A DNA stretch of 64,000 nucleotides from Glycomyces sambucus (GTDB taxonomy: Bacteria; Actinomycetota; Actinomycetes; Mycobacteriales; Micromonosporaceae). The stretch is taken from contig NZ_FNGF01000005.1 in the NCBI RefSeq assembly GCF_900102815.1, positions 62,001-126,000 of the forward strand. Reading direction: 5' to 3'. Shown here one piece after another: positions 16,160 through 25,638 of the stretch. The stretch's first letter is position 1, and every line of letters starts with the position of its first letter. A program made the translations under genes and the position numbers. A model generated the notes under the pieces. That model had not been told where the DNA came from, ran no database searches, and worked only from the letters and a program-made list of their open reading frames with translations.

Positions 16160-18763
16160 GTGGACGTCAACCGCCTGACCACCAAGAGCCGCGAAGTGAT
16201 CTCCCAGGCCGCGCGCACCGCCGCCGCGAACGGCAACCCCGCCGTCGAGCCCTGGCACGTCCTCGACGCGCTCCTCACCGTCGACGGCTCCACCGCGCCC
16301 GGCCTCCTCCAGCTCGTCGGCGTCACCCCCGGCACCGTCTCCACCGAGACCGAGCGCCGCATCGACGAGCTCCCCTCGGCCTCCGGGCCCTCCGTCTCCG
16401 AGCCGTCCATGGCCCGCGACGCCCTGCGCGCCATCAACGCCGCCGACAAGATCGCCACCGACTACGGCGACGAGTACGTCTCCACCGAGCACCTCCTCGC
16501 GGGCCTCGCCCAGGCCGGCGGCGAGACCGGCCGCCACCTCGCCGAACTCGGCGCCACCGACAAGAAGCTCATCAGCCTCTTCCCGACCCTGCGCGGCGGC
16601 GACCGCAAGATCTCCTCCTCCGACCCCGAGCAGGGCTACAAGGCACTGGAGAAGTACGGCGTCGACATGACCGAGACCGCCCGGTCGGGCAAGGTCGACC
16701 CGGTCATCGGGCGCGACACCGAGATCCGCCGCGTCATCCAGGTGCTGTCCCGCCGCACCAAGAACAACCCGGTCCTCATCGGCGAGCCCGGCGTCGGCAA
16801 GACCGCCATCGTCGAAGGGCTCGCCCAGCGCATCGTCGCCGGCGACGTCCCCGAGTCCCTGCGCGACCGCCGCGTCATCCTCCTCGACCTCGCCAGCATG
16901 ATCGCCGGCGCCCAGTACCGCGGCCAGTTCGAGGAGCGCTTCAAGTCCGTCATGGAGGAGATCAAGTCCTCCGACGGCGAGATCATCCCCTTCATCGACG
17001 AGCTCCACACCATGGTCGGCGCCGGCAAGTCCGAGGGCTCCCTCGACGCCGGCAACATGCTCAAGCCCGCCCTCGCCCGCGGCGAGCTCCACATGATCGG
17101 CGCCACCACCCTCAACGAGTACCGCGAGCACATCGAGAAGGACGCCGCCCTCGAACGCCGCTTCCAGCAGGTCTACGTCGGCGAGCCCTCCATCGAGGAC
17201 ACCGTCGCGATCCTGCGCGGCCTCAAGGAGCGCTACGAGGTCCACCACGGCGTCCGCATCACCGACTCCGCGCTCGTCGCCGCCGCCCAGCTCTCGGCCC
17301 GCTACATTCCCGACCGCCAGCTCCCCGACAAGGCCATCGACCTCGTCGACGAGGCCGCCTCGCGCCTGCGCATCGAGATCGACTCCCGCCCCGAGGAGAT
17401 CGACCAGGTCGAACGGGCCGTCCGCCGCCTGGAGATCGAGGAGACCGCCCTCCAGAACGAGACCGACGACCCCGCCTCCGCCGAGCGCCTCGCGTCCCTC
17501 CAGCGCGAACTCGCCGACCAGCGCGAGCGCCTGGCCGCGCTCTCGCGCCAGTGGGAGTCCGAGAAGGGCCGCATCGCGAAGGTCTCCGACATCAAGGAGG
17601 AGCTCGACGACCTCAAGACCCAGGCCGAGCGCGCCGAGCGCGAGTACGACCTGGAGAAGGCCGCGCAGCTGCGCTACGGCCGCATCCCCGAACTGGAGCA
17701 GCAGCTCCAGGACGCCGAGGCCGAACTCGCCACCGCCGACACCGACCCCGCCCACCAGCCGATGCTCAAGGAGGAGATCGACGCCGACGAGATCGCCGAC
17801 GTCGTCTCGGCCTGGACCGGCATCCCCGCCGGGCGCCTCCAGGAGTCCGAGACCCACAAGCTCCTCCACGCCGAGGAGGTCCTGGGCGAGCGGGTCGTGG
17901 GCCAGCTCGAAGCGGTCACCATCGTCTCCGACGCCCTGCGCCGCGCCCGCGCCGGCCTCTCGGACCCCAACCGGCCCACCGGGTCGTTCATCTTCGCCGG
18001 CCCCACCGGCGTCGGCAAGACCGAGCTGGCGAAGGCCCTCGCCGAGTTCATGTTCGACGACGACCGGGCCATGATCCGCATCGACATGGGCGAGTACACC
18101 GAGCAGCACTCGGTCGCGCGCCTCATCGGCGCCCCGCCCGGGTACGTCGGCTACGAGGAGGGCGGCCAGCTCACCGAGCCGGTCCGGCGCCGCCCGTACT
18201 CGGTGGTGCTCCTCGACGAGGTCGAGAAGGCCCACCCGCGGGTCTTCGACACGCTCCTCCAGGTCCTCGACGACGGGCGCCTCACCGACGGCCAGGGCCG
18301 CACGGTCGACTTCCGCAACGTCATCCTCATCATGACCTCGAACCTGGGCTCCTCGGCCCTGGTCGACCCGCTCCTGGAGGAGACCGCCAAGCGCGACCAG
18401 GTCATGGCCGCGATCCGCAGCCACTTCAAGCCCGAGTTCCTCAACCGGCTCGACGAGATCGTCATCTTCCACGCGCTCGAGCACGAGCACCTGAAGTCGA
18501 TCGTCACCGTGCAGCTGGGGCACCTGGAGCGGCGCATGGAGGCCCGCCGCCTGCGCCTCGACGTCAACGACGCCGCCAAGTCCTGGCTCGCCGACCGCGG
18601 CTTCGACCCGGTCTACGGCGCCCGCCCGCTGCGCCGCCTCATCCAGTCCTCGATCGGCGACCCGCTCTCGCGGGACCTCCTCGAGGGCAAGATCACCGAC
18701 GGCGACACCGTCAAGGTCGGCACCAGCGACATCGGCGACAAGCTCACCGTCACCAAGGGCTGA
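16160..18763 (+). CDS. clpB: Chaperone ATPase ClpB
   Basis: 867 aa, the normal ClpB length, from GTG 16160 with GAAGGAAGG upstream. ClpB is a hexameric disaggregase working with DnaK/DnaJ/GrpE after heat stress. The Clp N domain covers residues 1-145. AAA module 1 has Walker A GEPGVGKT near 212 and Walker [13 protein letters not shown]. The M-domain coiled coil covers about 400-520. AAA module 2 has Walker [10 protein letters not shown], [20 protein letters not shown] and Walker [13 protein letters not shown]. The C-terminal D2-small domain includes [11 protein letters not shown]. No IGF/IGL-type ClpP loop is evident, consistent with a disaggregase. The HAIR element upstream implies HspR-controlled heat induction. 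Confidence 0.97.
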   Translation: MDVNRLTTKSREVISQAARTAAANGNPAVEPWHVLDALLTVDGSTAPGLLQLVGVTPGTVSTETERRIDELPSASGPSVSEPSMARDALRAINAADKIATDYGDEYVSTEHLLAGLAQAGGETGRHLAELGATDKKLISLFPTLRGGDRKISSSDPEQGYKALEKYGVDMTETARSGKVDPVIGRDTEIRRVIQVLSRRTKNNPVLIGEPGVGKTAIVEGLAQRIVAGDVPESLRDRRVILLDLASMIAGAQYRGQFEERFKSVMEEIKSSDGEIIPFIDELHTMVGAGKSEGSLDAGNMLKPALARGELHMIGATTLNEYREHIEKDAALERRFQQVYVGEPSIEDTVAILRGLKERYEVHHGVRITDSALVAAAQLSARYIPDRQLPDKAIDLVDEAASRLRIEIDSRPEEIDQVERAVRRLEIEETALQNETDDPASAERLASLQRELADQRERLAALSRQWESEKGRIAKVSDIKEELDDLKTQAERAEREYDLEKAAQLRYGRIPELEQQLQDAEAELATADTDPAHQPMLKEEIDADEIADVVSAWTGIPAGRLQESETHKLLHAEEVLGERVVGQLEAVTIVSDALRRARAGLSDPNRPTGSFIFAGPTGVGKTELAKALAEFMFDDDRAMIRIDMGEYTEQHSVARLIGAPPGYVGYEEGGQLTEPVRRRPYSVVLLDEVEKAHPRVFDTLLQVLDDGRLTDGQGRTVDFRNVILIMTSNLGSSALVDPLLEETAKRDQVMAAIRSHFKPEFLNRLDEIVIFHALEHEHLKSIVTVQLGHLERRMEARRLRLDVNDAAKSWLADRGFDPVYGARPLRRLIQSSIGDPLSRDLLEGKITDGDTVKVGTSDIGDKLTVTKG

Positions 18764-18858
18764 TCCGACGCCAAGGGCCGCGCGGCACCACTCGCGGCCG
18801 TCCGCGACCACCGGGGACTCCGATACGAGACGGCCGACATCCGCCCACTGCCGCACAT

Positions 18859-18893
18859 GCCCCGGACACGAGACGCCGTCTCGCGTCCGGGGC
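18859..18893 (+). terminator. Hairpin terminator downstream of clpB
   Basis: 16-nt arms (18859-18874 and 18878-18893) pair with a single mismatch around a 3-nt loop, 95 nt after the clpB stop. There is no T-run, as is common for actinobacterial terminators. Nothing else is recognised in the 290-nt gap except the promoter of the next gene. Confidence 0.7.
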
Positions 18894-19040
18894 ACTGTCA
18901 CACCCGCCGGGCACCATCGAACCGGGGGCGCCTCACGCCGCCCGAAATGTGCAGACCCGCCGTGAACCGCCCGACTCCCCGCCCGGGCGCGCCGCCCCAC
19001 GACCCGGTCACCGACCGTGGCCGCCGGGCCGAACCGTTCC

Positions 19041-19046
19041 TACCAT
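19041..19046 (+). promoter_or_regulatory. -10 element of the permease gene
   Basis: TACCAT lies 7 nt upstream of GTG 19054, the leaderless spacing seen at many starts in this window. Confidence 0.45.
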
Positions 19047-19053
19047 TGGCCCG

Positions 19054-20298
19054 GTGACCGAAACCCCGACGCGACCCGAGCGGGCGCGCCCGCGGCGCGC
19101 CCGCCTCGACTGGCTCGACCTCGTCAGCCTCGGCGTGCTCGCCGCCGGACTCCTGTGCTGGGCCACCGGCGCGCTCCCCGCCCGCGACGCCGTCGCGAGC
19201 CTGGAGCGCATCGCGCCCCTCGTGCTGTTCCTCGGCACGGTCATGGTCATGGTCGCGATCGTCCAGGCGTCGCAGCTGTTCGACGTGGCCGCGCTCGGCC
19301 TCGCACGCCTGGCCCGCGGCAGCCACGCCGCCCTCTTCGCGTGCTGCTTCGCCCTCGCCTCGCTCACCACGATGTTCCTCAACCTCGACACGACGATCGT
19401 GCTGCTCACCCCCGTCATGCTCGCCCTCGCCGCGGCCACCCGCGCCCCGGCGCTCGCCCTCGCCATGACCACGGTCTGGCTCGCGAACACCGCGAGCCTG
19501 CTGCTGCCCGTCTCGAACCTGACGAACCTGCTCGCCGCCGACCGGATCGGCCTCGACCCGCTCGACTTCGCGGCCCGCATGTGGGCGCCGCAGCTCGCGG
19601 TCCTCGCCGTCACGGCCCTGTGCCTGTGGGTCGGCTTCTGGCGCCGCCGCCACCGCGAACGCGACCGCTACACCGTCCCCGCCGAGCCGCTCCCGATCGC
19701 CGACCGGCGCCTGCTGTGGACCGCGGCCGCGGTCTGCGCCGGGTTCGTCCTCGCGGTGGTCGCCGAGGTCCCGATCCAGGTCGTCTCGGCCGCCGCGGCC
19801 GCGGTCCTGGTGGCCCACTGCGTGCGCCGCCGCCGCGACCTCTTGAGCTGGCACCTCGTCCCGTGGCGCCTGCTCGTGCTCACCGCGGGCCTGTTCCTGG
19901 TGGTCCCGGCCCTCATGCTGCACGGCGGCGGCGACCTCGTCTCGGCCCTCGCGGGCGGCGGCGCGGGCGACGCGGGCGTCTTCCGCGCGGGCCTGACCGG
20001 CGCGGGGCTCGCGAACCTGGTGAACAACCTGCCCGCGTACGCCGCCGTCGAGTCGGTCCTGCCGCACGGCAGCGGCGACGCGCTGCTGGGGGTCCTCATC
20101 GGCACGAACGTCGGCCCGCTGGTCCTGCCGTGGGCGTCCATGGCGACCCTGCTGTGGTTCGACCTCGTCACCGGCCGGCGCCCCGGCGTCCCCGCGGACC
20201 AGCGCCTGCGGGTGCCGCTCGGGCGCTTCGCCGCCGCGGGCGCGGTCCTCGCGGCCGCCGCGACCACCGCGGGCCTGGCCGCGCTCGTCTGGCTCTGA
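19054..20298 (+). CDS. SLC13/ArsB-type ion transporter permease
   Basis: 414 aa from GTG 19054. About ten hydrophobic segments are visible. The pattern LTTMFLNLDTTIVLLTPVML near residue 105, NTASLLLPVSNLTNLLA near 150, and the second inverted half LVNNLPAYAAVESVLP followed by GTNVGPLVLPWASMATLLW near 330-365 is typical of ArsB/NhaD/SLC13 (ion transporter superfamily) proteins with two re-entrant hairpins. Substrate could be arsenite, a dicarboxylate or sodium/proton exchange; no ars regulator or arsenate reductase lies nearby, so it is not called arsB. The start follows the -10 hexamer; earlier open frame overlaps the clpB terminator. Confidence 0.8.
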   Translation: MTETPTRPERARPRRARLDWLDLVSLGVLAAGLLCWATGALPARDAVASLERIAPLVLFLGTVMVMVAIVQASQLFDVAALGLARLARGSHAALFACCFALASLTTMFLNLDTTIVLLTPVMLALAAATRAPALALAMTTVWLANTASLLLPVSNLTNLLAADRIGLDPLDFAARMWAPQLAVLAVTALCLWVGFWRRRHRERDRYTVPAEPLPIADRRLLWTAAAVCAGFVLAVVAEVPIQVVSAAAAAVLVAHCVRRRRDLLSWHLVPWRLLVLTAGLFLVVPALMLHGGGDLVSALAGGGAGDAGVFRAGLTGAGLANLVNNLPAYAAVESVLPHGSGDALLGVLIGTNVGPLVLPWASMATLLWFDLVTGRRPGVPADQRLRVPLGRFAAAGAVLAAAATTAGLAALVWL

Positions 20299-20387
20299 CA
20301 CCGCACCGAACCGGAATGCAATACCACTATGGAATGAAAGTTCGCGGTTCGACCGTATGAGGCGGCATCATTGGTCATAGTGCTCCC

Positions 20388-21377
20388 ATGGCCTTCACTG
20401 GGAGCTCAGGTGTCGCACCGCGCCTGACCCGCCGCACCGTCCTCACCGGCGCGGCCGCGATCCTCGCCGGAGCCGTCGCTCCGGCCGCGAGCCCTGCCCG
20501 CGCGGGCGCGGCCCCGCAGATCTACGCCGCCGCCACCGGCTGGACCGGCCGCGGCGGCGAACTGCTCGTCCTCACCGGCGAAGCGGACGCCGACCACGCC
20601 CTGCGCGTCCTCGAACCCGCCGAAGCCGCCGGCACCGTCACGGGCGTGCTCGGCCCGCCCCTGCCGCTGCCGCTCCCCGGCGACTTCACGCCGCACTCGA
20701 TGGCCGCCACGGGCGCGACCCTGTGGGTCACGGGCGCAAGGGAACTCGCCCCCGACCGGGCCCGGCCCGCGCTGGTGCGCATCGAGGACGCCGCGGGGGA
20801 GTACGTCGACCTGCCCGTGCCGGAGGAGATCCGGTCCGGCATCGCCACCGCCGTGTGCCCCCTGGGCGCGAACGGCCTCGCGGTCGCGATCGAGGGCAGC
20901 CCTGACGAGCACGTCGCCGTCGTCTCCCGCAGCCACCTCGCCGTGACCGCCGACGGCGGCGCCACCTGGACCGGGCAGCGCCTCGCCGCCGGGCTCGGCG
21001 AAGGCTACGGGACCGTCCTCGCCGAGACCGACCGCGGCCTGTTCGCGGCCGTCGCCGACGGCGAGGGCACCCAGTTCGCCTACAGCGGGCGGCTCACCGA
21101 GGCCGGGGCGCCGCAGATCCACCTGACCGCCATCGGCGAGGCCCCCGGCGCGGGCCGGCCCATGGCGGCCGTCGCCACGAAGGCGCACGTCAGCCTCTAC
21201 TCCGACCGCGACGGCACGATCATCGAGACCCGCTTCACCGACGACGAGCGCACCGAGGCGGCCCTCGGCTCCTCGCTCGACTGCGCCTGCCTCGGCGAGG
21301 TCCTCGCCGTCAACGGCAGGCGCGGCGTCTGGCTGGAGACCGACGGCACCGTCATCCGCATCAGAGGAATCGAGTAG
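20388..21377 (+). CDS. Tat-type exported protein, possible beta-propeller
   Basis: 329 aa. The N-terminus has an RR motif and hydrophobic core (LTRRTVLTGAAAILAGAV) ending near ASPARAGA, a typical Tat signal peptide with cleavage around residue 43. The mature part is rich in short beta strands with repeated motifs (HSMAATGATLWVTG, SRSHLAVTADGGATWTGQ) suggesting a WD/BNR-like propeller. A -10-like CATAGT lies 6 nt upstream of the ATG. It is followed 15 nt later by a peptidase-like gene, so it may be part of a cell-envelope operon continuing to the lipoprotein at 23227. No enzymatic family was recognised. Confidence 0.68.
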   Translation: MAFTGSSGVAPRLTRRTVLTGAAAILAGAVAPAASPARAGAAPQIYAAATGWTGRGGELLVLTGEADADHALRVLEPAEAAGTVTGVLGPPLPLPLPGDFTPHSMAATGATLWVTGARELAPDRARPALVRIEDAAGEYVDLPVPEEIRSGIATAVCPLGANGLAVAIEGSPDEHVAVVSRSHLAVTADGGATWTGQRLAAGLGEGYGTVLAETDRGLFAAVADGEGTQFAYSGRLTEAGAPQIHLTAIGEAPGAGRPMAAVATKAHVSLYSDRDGTIIETRFTDDERTEAALGSSLDCACLGEVLAVNGRRGVWLETDGTVIRIRGIE

Positions 21378-21392
21378 CGACGAGGAGGACAG

Positions 21393-22172
21393 ATGGCATT
21401 CCCCAGCAGCAGCAAGGCGTTCGCCCGCTCGACCTGCGAACTCCCCGACATCACGCGCAACTGGCTCTACAGCGAGAACTGGAAGATGCGGTACCGCACC
21501 GCGTTCAACGCGTCCGGATACGGCGTCCACCCCTCGGTCACCTCCTTCACCATGCACCAGGAGACCCACACGCAGGCCGGGAAGATCGTGCGCGACCTCC
21601 ACGCCCTCGGGCAGTCGTACGCGCGCACCGGGGGGCCGTGGGCCTACCAGTGGACCGGCGTCGCCGGGGCGAAGGTCTGCAAGACCGGCTACCACCGCTA
21701 CGGCGCGGCCATCGACCTCACCAGGTTCGACTGGGGCGCAGGCCATTACATCGACACCGCCGTCCACGGCAAGGACACGCGCCGGTACCTGCGCCGCCGC
21801 TACCTCGCCGTGGTCGCCACCTGCCGCAAGCACTTCGGGACGGTCCTGCACTGCTACAACGACCCCGACGGCTCCCACTGGAACCACATCCACGTCGACC
21901 GCGGCCGCCAGGCCGTCGCCGCCGACTGGGACTACCAGACCGACACCACGATCATCCAATGGGCCGCAAGGGATCTCGCGGGGATCACCGACATGGCCAT
22001 CGACGGCGACTTCGGCCCGCAGACGAAGCAGGGCTTCGAGGCGCTGCGCACGAAGTTCGGCGCCAAGGGGATCGACCCGACCGCGTCCCCGGTGAACTAC
22101 CGCGTCTGGCTCGACCTCATCGGGCGCCACGGCATGGCCGACAAGGACGCCGGCACGTACAAGGCCGGATGA
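21393..22172 (+). CDS. M15/extensin-like peptidase with peptidoglycan-binding tail
   Basis: 259 aa; GAGGAGG precedes the ATG. The central region carries HRYGAAIDLTRFDWG (about residue 102) and SHWNHIHVD (about residue 164), the His...Asp and His-x-His zinc ligands found in the VanY/D,D-carboxypeptidase and extensin-like superfamily. The C-terminus (AIDGDFGPQTKQGFEALRTK) looks like a peptidoglycan-binding domain 1 repeat. No obvious signal peptide is present, which is odd for a cell-wall enzyme; export may depend on a nonclassical route or on an unseen upstream start. Its stop overlaps an upstream ATG of the next gene. Confidence 0.72.
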   Translation: MAFPSSSKAFARSTCELPDITRNWLYSENWKMRYRTAFNASGYGVHPSVTSFTMHQETHTQAGKIVRDLHALGQSYARTGGPWAYQWTGVAGAKVCKTGYHRYGAAIDLTRFDWGAGHYIDTAVHGKDTRRYLRRRYLAVVATCRKHFGTVLHCYNDPDGSHWNHIHVDRGRQAVAADWDYQTDTTIIQWAARDLAGITDMAIDGDFGPQTKQGFEALRTKFGAKGIDPTASPVNYRVWLDLIGRHGMADKDAGTYKAG

Positions 22173-22183
22173 CGGAGGACCAG

Positions 22184-23227
22184 ATGACCAAGCGCGCCAG
22201 GACCGCGGCGGTCGCCGCGGCCGCCCTCGCCCTCCTCGCCGCCGCCTCCTGCGACCGGGTCACCGGCAGCGGCGAGGACACCGGCACCGGCACGTTCTAC
22301 GCCCTCGGCGACGACCACCTCTTGTACCGGTGGGAGCCCGGCGGCGAGACCGACCCGGAGGCGCAGCCCCCGGCCGAGCCAGTGCTCGACCTGAGCGGGG
22401 TGTGGACCGCGGAAGGGGACGTCGGCACCGTCCTGCGCGCCTCGCTGAGCATCGACCCGGGCCAGCGGACCGCCGCGTGGATCGAGGGCGCCTCGCCCGG
22501 CGAGAGCCTGAAGTTCGGCGACCTGGAGACCGGCGACGTCACCACCGCCGTCCAGTACCCGCTCGACCACGCGTGCATCGACCCGACCTGGCTCGCCGAC
22601 GGCTCGGCGCTCCTCGTCCACCGCGGCGCCGTCTGGGGCGCCGAAGGCGTCGGCGCAGCGGGCGACACGACCCCGCTGCCGGTCCAGGCGTGGGGCGCCG
22701 CCGAGTGGTACTCGCCCGACGCCGGCGAGCTGCCGTCCACCGTGGACCTGCAGCCGGCGGGCTGCCGACTGCGCTGGTACACCGCCGAAGACGGCACCGC
22801 CCAGGCGGTCTACCACAACCTCCAGGTGACCGAGCTGTACCGGATCGACGCGCAGGGGAAGGTCCTGGAGACCATCAGGGTCGGGGGCCTCACCGGCACC
22901 GAACCGCTCACGATCGGCCTCGTCGGCGTCGACCCCACCGGCCGCTACGCGTGCCTCGTCGACGACTACGGGCCCTACGGCGCCTTCAAGGGCGGCTTCA
23001 CGCCGCACGCCCAGGAGGGCACCCGCGTGGTCGACCTGGAGACCGGCGAGGCCGCGGGCGACCCGGCCCACCAGTCCTGCACCTCGCTCCACCCCGACGG
23101 CTACGTCTCCCGCACCGGCGCGAAAGCAACGTTCGTCGACTACGACGGCGCCACCGAGTGGTCGGTGGAGCTGCCGAAGCAGATCAAGGAGTCGCCGGTC
23201 CTGTTCTTCTTCCCCGACGAGGGCTAG
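22184..23227 (+). CDS. Lipoprotein, unknown function
   Basis: 347 aa from ATG 22184, chosen over ATG 22169 because GGAGGA lies 5 nt upstream. The signal sequence (KRARTAAVAAAALALLAAAS) ends in a lipobox LAAASC with Cys about residue 23, predicting a diacylglyceryl-anchored surface protein. The mature protein repeats phrases such as LYRWEPGGETDP, SIDPGQRTAAWIEG and VGVDPTGRYACLVDDYGPYG, suggestive of a beta-propeller (TolB/WD-like). It is probably co-transcribed with the preceding peptidase and Tat-exported protein. No specific function can be assigned. Confidence 0.7.
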   Translation: MTKRARTAAVAAAALALLAAASCDRVTGSGEDTGTGTFYALGDDHLLYRWEPGGETDPEAQPPAEPVLDLSGVWTAEGDVGTVLRASLSIDPGQRTAAWIEGASPGESLKFGDLETGDVTTAVQYPLDHACIDPTWLADGSALLVHRGAVWGAEGVGAAGDTTPLPVQAWGAAEWYSPDAGELPSTVDLQPAGCRLRWYTAEDGTAQAVYHNLQVTELYRIDAQGKVLETIRVGGLTGTEPLTIGLVGVDPTGRYACLVDDYGPYGAFKGGFTPHAQEGTRVVDLETGEAAGDPAHQSCTSLHPDGYVSRTGAKATFVDYDGATEWSVELPKQIKESPVLFFFPDEG

Positions 23228-23249
23228 CCGCGCCCGCGGCCGGGCGGCA

Positions 23250-23255
23250 TACGAT
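23250..23255 (+). promoter_or_regulatory. -10 element of the MOSC gene
   Basis: TACGAT lies 6 nt before GTG 23262, consistent with leaderless transcription. Confidence 0.45.
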
Positions 23256-23261
23256 CGGGGC

Positions 23262-24080
23262 GTGAACACTCTCGCCGGGATCCGCCGCCACCCGCTCAAG
23301 TCCGCCGCCGCCGAGCACCTGACCGCGACCGCGATCGGCAAGCGCGGCCTGGACGGCGACCGCACCTGGGCGTGCTTCGACGCCGACGGCACCATCGGCA
23401 CCGGCAAGCAGCCGCGCCTGTGGGGCGCGCTCCTGGACGTCACCGCGCACTTCGCCGCCGACCGCGACGAGGTCGAGCTGACCGTCCCCGGCGGCGCGCC
23501 CGTCACCGCCGGCACCCCGGAGGCCGACGCGGCGGTCTCCGCCTGGCTCGGCCGCCCGATCCGCATCACGCGGACCGCGCCCCAGCAGGTCAAGCGGCAC
23601 CACTGGTGGCCCGACGAGCCCGGCATGATCCCCGAGTGGGCCACCGACGCCGAACCCGGCGGCGAGGACCTCCAGCAGGTCGGCGGTGCCGCCGACGGCC
23701 GCTTCTTCGACTTCGGGCCGCTCCACCTCGTCACCACCGGCGCGATGGACGCCCTGTCCGCCGAGCACGGTGACACGGTCGACCCGGTCCGCTTCCGCCC
23801 CAACTTGATCCTCGGCCTGCCCGCCGACCCGCGGCAGGGCCAGCGGATCGCGATCGGCGACGAGGTCGTCCTCGAAGCGACCCTCCCGACCCCGCGCTGC
23901 ATCATCCCGTCGATCGCCCACGGCCCCGGCGCCCCGGCCGACAAGGGCCTGCTCAAGACCCTCGCCGCGAACCACCGGATCGAGGTGCCCGGACTGGGCA
24001 AGGCGACGTGCTTCGGCTTCTACGCCGACGTCCTGTCGGAGGGCACCGTCCGCGAGGGCGACCGGGTGGTCGTCAGCTGA
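23262..24080 (+). CDS. MOSC domain-containing protein
   Basis: 272 aa from GTG 23262. The N-terminal MOSC beta-barrel pattern (GIRRHPLKSAAAEHLTATAI, GLDGDRTWACFDADG) is followed by the MOSC domain proper (RFRPNLILGLPADPRQGQRI, then TPRCIIPSIAHGPG), containing a conserved-type Cys. MOSC proteins (YiiM, mARC, sulfurase C-terminal domains) bind molybdenum cofactor or handle sulfur on it. The organism encodes Moco synthesis at the left end of this window, so a Moco-dependent N-hydroxylated-compound reductase or sulfur carrier role is plausible. Stand-alone gene, convergent with the next. Confidence 0.85.
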   Translation: MNTLAGIRRHPLKSAAAEHLTATAIGKRGLDGDRTWACFDADGTIGTGKQPRLWGALLDVTAHFAADRDEVELTVPGGAPVTAGTPEADAAVSAWLGRPIRITRTAPQQVKRHHWWPDEPGMIPEWATDAEPGGEDLQQVGGAADGRFFDFGPLHLVTTGAMDALSAEHGDTVDPVRFRPNLILGLPADPRQGQRIAIGDEVVLEATLPTPRCIIPSIAHGPGAPADKGLLKTLAANHRIEVPGLGKATCFGFYADVLSEGTVREGDRVVVS

Positions 24081-24088
24081 AGACGGCC

Positions 24089-24137
24089 GGGTGCGGTAGC
24101 ACCCGTGAAGACGGCCGGGTGCTGCCGCACCCGGCCG
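24089..24137. terminator. Bidirectional terminator between convergent genes
   Basis: Two hairpins are stacked: GGGTGC/GCACCC at 24089-24104 and a perfect 11-bp stem at 24112-24122 with 24127-24137 (4-nt loop). The 17-bp string TGAAGACGGCCGGGTGC is directly repeated at 24078 and 24106, showing the second hairpin arose by local duplication that includes the MOSC stop codon region. Confidence 0.8.
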
Positions 24138-24150
24138 CCGGAGCGATCGC

Positions 24151-25089
24151 CTAGTTGTACGCGGTCGTGTAGTACCGGACCTTGTAGAACTCGGCGCCGG
24201 AACGGGTCCGGTCCGCCGACTGCGAGAACACGACCGTGGGGCTGCCCCAGTCGCGCGAGCCGGCGTTGTCGCCGCGGATGTAGAAGTGCTCGCCGGACTT
24301 CATCTTCACGTACGCCTTGATGCGCGTCGTGGTGTGCAGCGTGGTCTTCGCCAGGGTCGTCTTGTTGATCGAGTAGACGCCGTACGAGTCCGAGACCTGG
24401 AGCAGCGACGAGTTCGAGAAGTCGGCCTGGAGGTCGTGGCCCAAGCCCGACAGGGCGACCTTCTTGCTGTGCGCCTTGAGCCGCGTGTTCCGGTAGGTCC
24501 CGGTGACGGAGTACGCCTGCACGGTCTTGTTCCCGGCGGCCCACAGCAGGCTGTTGTTCGGGTCCCAGATGACCCCGTGGGCTCCGGCCAGCGAGACGGT
24601 CTGCACCTTCGCGAGCGTCGACGGGTCGGACACCTTGGTGGGCGCGTAGACCGTGAGGTACCCGTCCGAGGAGGCCGAGACGAACGCGCCGACGTTCGGG
24701 ATCCGTTCGAGCGCATGGGGGTTGCCGCCCGGGGTGGCGCTCCACAGGACGTCGTTGAGCTCCTGGTCCTTCTCGGTCGTGATGTTCCAGATCCCGACCT
24801 TGCCGCCCGAGGCGGCCGCCAGCCCGATCGCGCCGAACTGGGCCGTGTCCCGGATGCGGCAGTCGGACAGGTTCGACCACCCGCCGGTGCCGGGGCTCCA
24901 GGACTTGTACCGGTTGGCGTCGCTGAACGACTTGTCCTTGTCGAACACCATCACCTTGTTGGCGACCTGCTCGGTCGCCATGACCTTGAAGTTGGCGGTG
25001 TCGGCCGCCGCGATCCCGGCGCCGACCGCTCCGGCGGTCGCCAGGGGTGCGCCGATCGCGAGCGCCCGCAACAGGTTTCGTCTCTTCAC
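24151..25089 (-). CDS. Tat-type secreted beta-propeller-like protein
   Basis: 312 aa from GTG 25087-25089, preceded by CAGAGGAG. The signal is KRRNLLRALAIGAPLATAG, ending near AIAAADTANF; it is Tat- or Sec-like. The mature protein is rich in Ser/Thr and repeats the pattern of propeller blades (GGKVGIWNITTEKDQELNDV, GAFVSASSDGYLTVYAP, GAHGVIWDPNNSLLWAAGNK). It resembles secreted actinomycete proteins of the DUF6528 type, but that name is from memory. The longer open frame to 25194 contains no plausible signal peptide and is rejected. It is convergent with the MOSC gene and divergent from the gene at 25229. Confidence 0.75.
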   Translation of the reverse strand: MKRRNLLRALAIGAPLATAGAVGAGIAAADTANFKVMATEQVANKVMVFDKDKSFSDANRYKSWSPGTGGWSNLSDCRIRDTAQFGAIGLAAASGGKVGIWNITTEKDQELNDVLWSATPGGNPHALERIPNVGAFVSASSDGYLTVYAPTKVSDPSTLAKVQTVSLAGAHGVIWDPNNSLLWAAGNKTVQAYSVTGTYRNTRLKAHSKKVALSGLGHDLQADFSNSSLLQVSDSYGVYSINKTTLAKTTLHTTTRIKAYVKMKSGEHFYIRGDNAGSRDWGSPTVVFSQSADRTRSGAEFYKVRYYTTAYN

Positions 25090-25216
25090 GAGTGAACTCC
25101 TCTGGGGGTAGGGAGGGTCCGCGCCCGGTCCGGGCCGCGAACCGCCACCAGTGTGCGCCATCGCGACAAACCCGGAACGTCCCGGTTCGTTCACTCGCCC
25201 AGCGGCACCGGTTCAC

Positions 25217-25222
25217 TACACT
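25217..25222 (+). promoter_or_regulatory. -10 element of the gene at 25229
   Basis: TACACT lies 6 nt upstream of ATG 25229 (leaderless spacing). Confidence 0.45.
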
Positions 25223-25228
25223 TCGGAC

Positions 25229-25636
25229 ATGAACGCGCTCCGACGCCTCCTCCTCGGCCCCGGCCGCCTCCCCGACGACCTCAGCGCGGCGCTCCGCGCC
25301 GAAGGCATGGTCCTCCTGGTCGAGGGCGCCCCGGGCTCGGTCACCTACCGCAACCTGAAGACGCCCGGCCGCAGGGCCAACTGGAAGCGAACGGCGATCT
25401 CAGCCGCCATCGCGCTGTCCAACAAGCGCTTCGTCGTCCACGCCCACCGCTTCAAGCACATCGACGTCCCGCTCACCGACCTCGCCCGCTACGGCATCAA
25501 GGTCGCCAACCCGGCCCCCGACCGCCTCCAAGTCGACTACGACCTGAGCACCACGAACCCCACCTGGCAGGGCCAGGTCACCCTCAACCTCAAGACCGAG
25601 GAAGCGGCGAGGATCGTCCGTACGCTCACCCTTTAG
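25229..25636 (+). CDS. Small conserved-looking protein, unknown function
   Basis: 135 aa. No signal peptide or membrane helix. The central part (VTYRNLKTPGRRANWKRTAI, then SNKRFVVHAHRFKHIDVPL) alternates hydrophobic and basic residues as in a small beta-barrel or PH-like domain. The C-terminus (WQGQVTLNLKTEEAARIV) supports an alpha/beta end. The start is set by the -10-like hexamer just upstream. Its stop is 2 nt from the end of the convergent immunity-like gene. No family recognised. Confidence 0.65.
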   Translation: MNALRRLLLGPGRLPDDLSAALRAEGMVLLVEGAPGSVTYRNLKTPGRRANWKRTAISAAIALSNKRFVVHAHRFKHIDVPLTDLARYGIKVANPAPDRLQVDYDLSTTNPTWQGQVTLNLKTEEAARIVRTLTL

Positions 25637-25638
25637 CG

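Noticed and set aside
19054-20298. Calling the permease arsB
   Set aside because: The fold fits the ArsB/SLC13 superfamily, but no ars regulator or reductase is nearby, so the substrate cannot be stated.
22169-22183. Earlier ATG for the lipoprotein gene
   Set aside because: ATG 22184 has a well-placed GGAGGA; the earlier ATG would add residues before a signal peptide that is complete without them.
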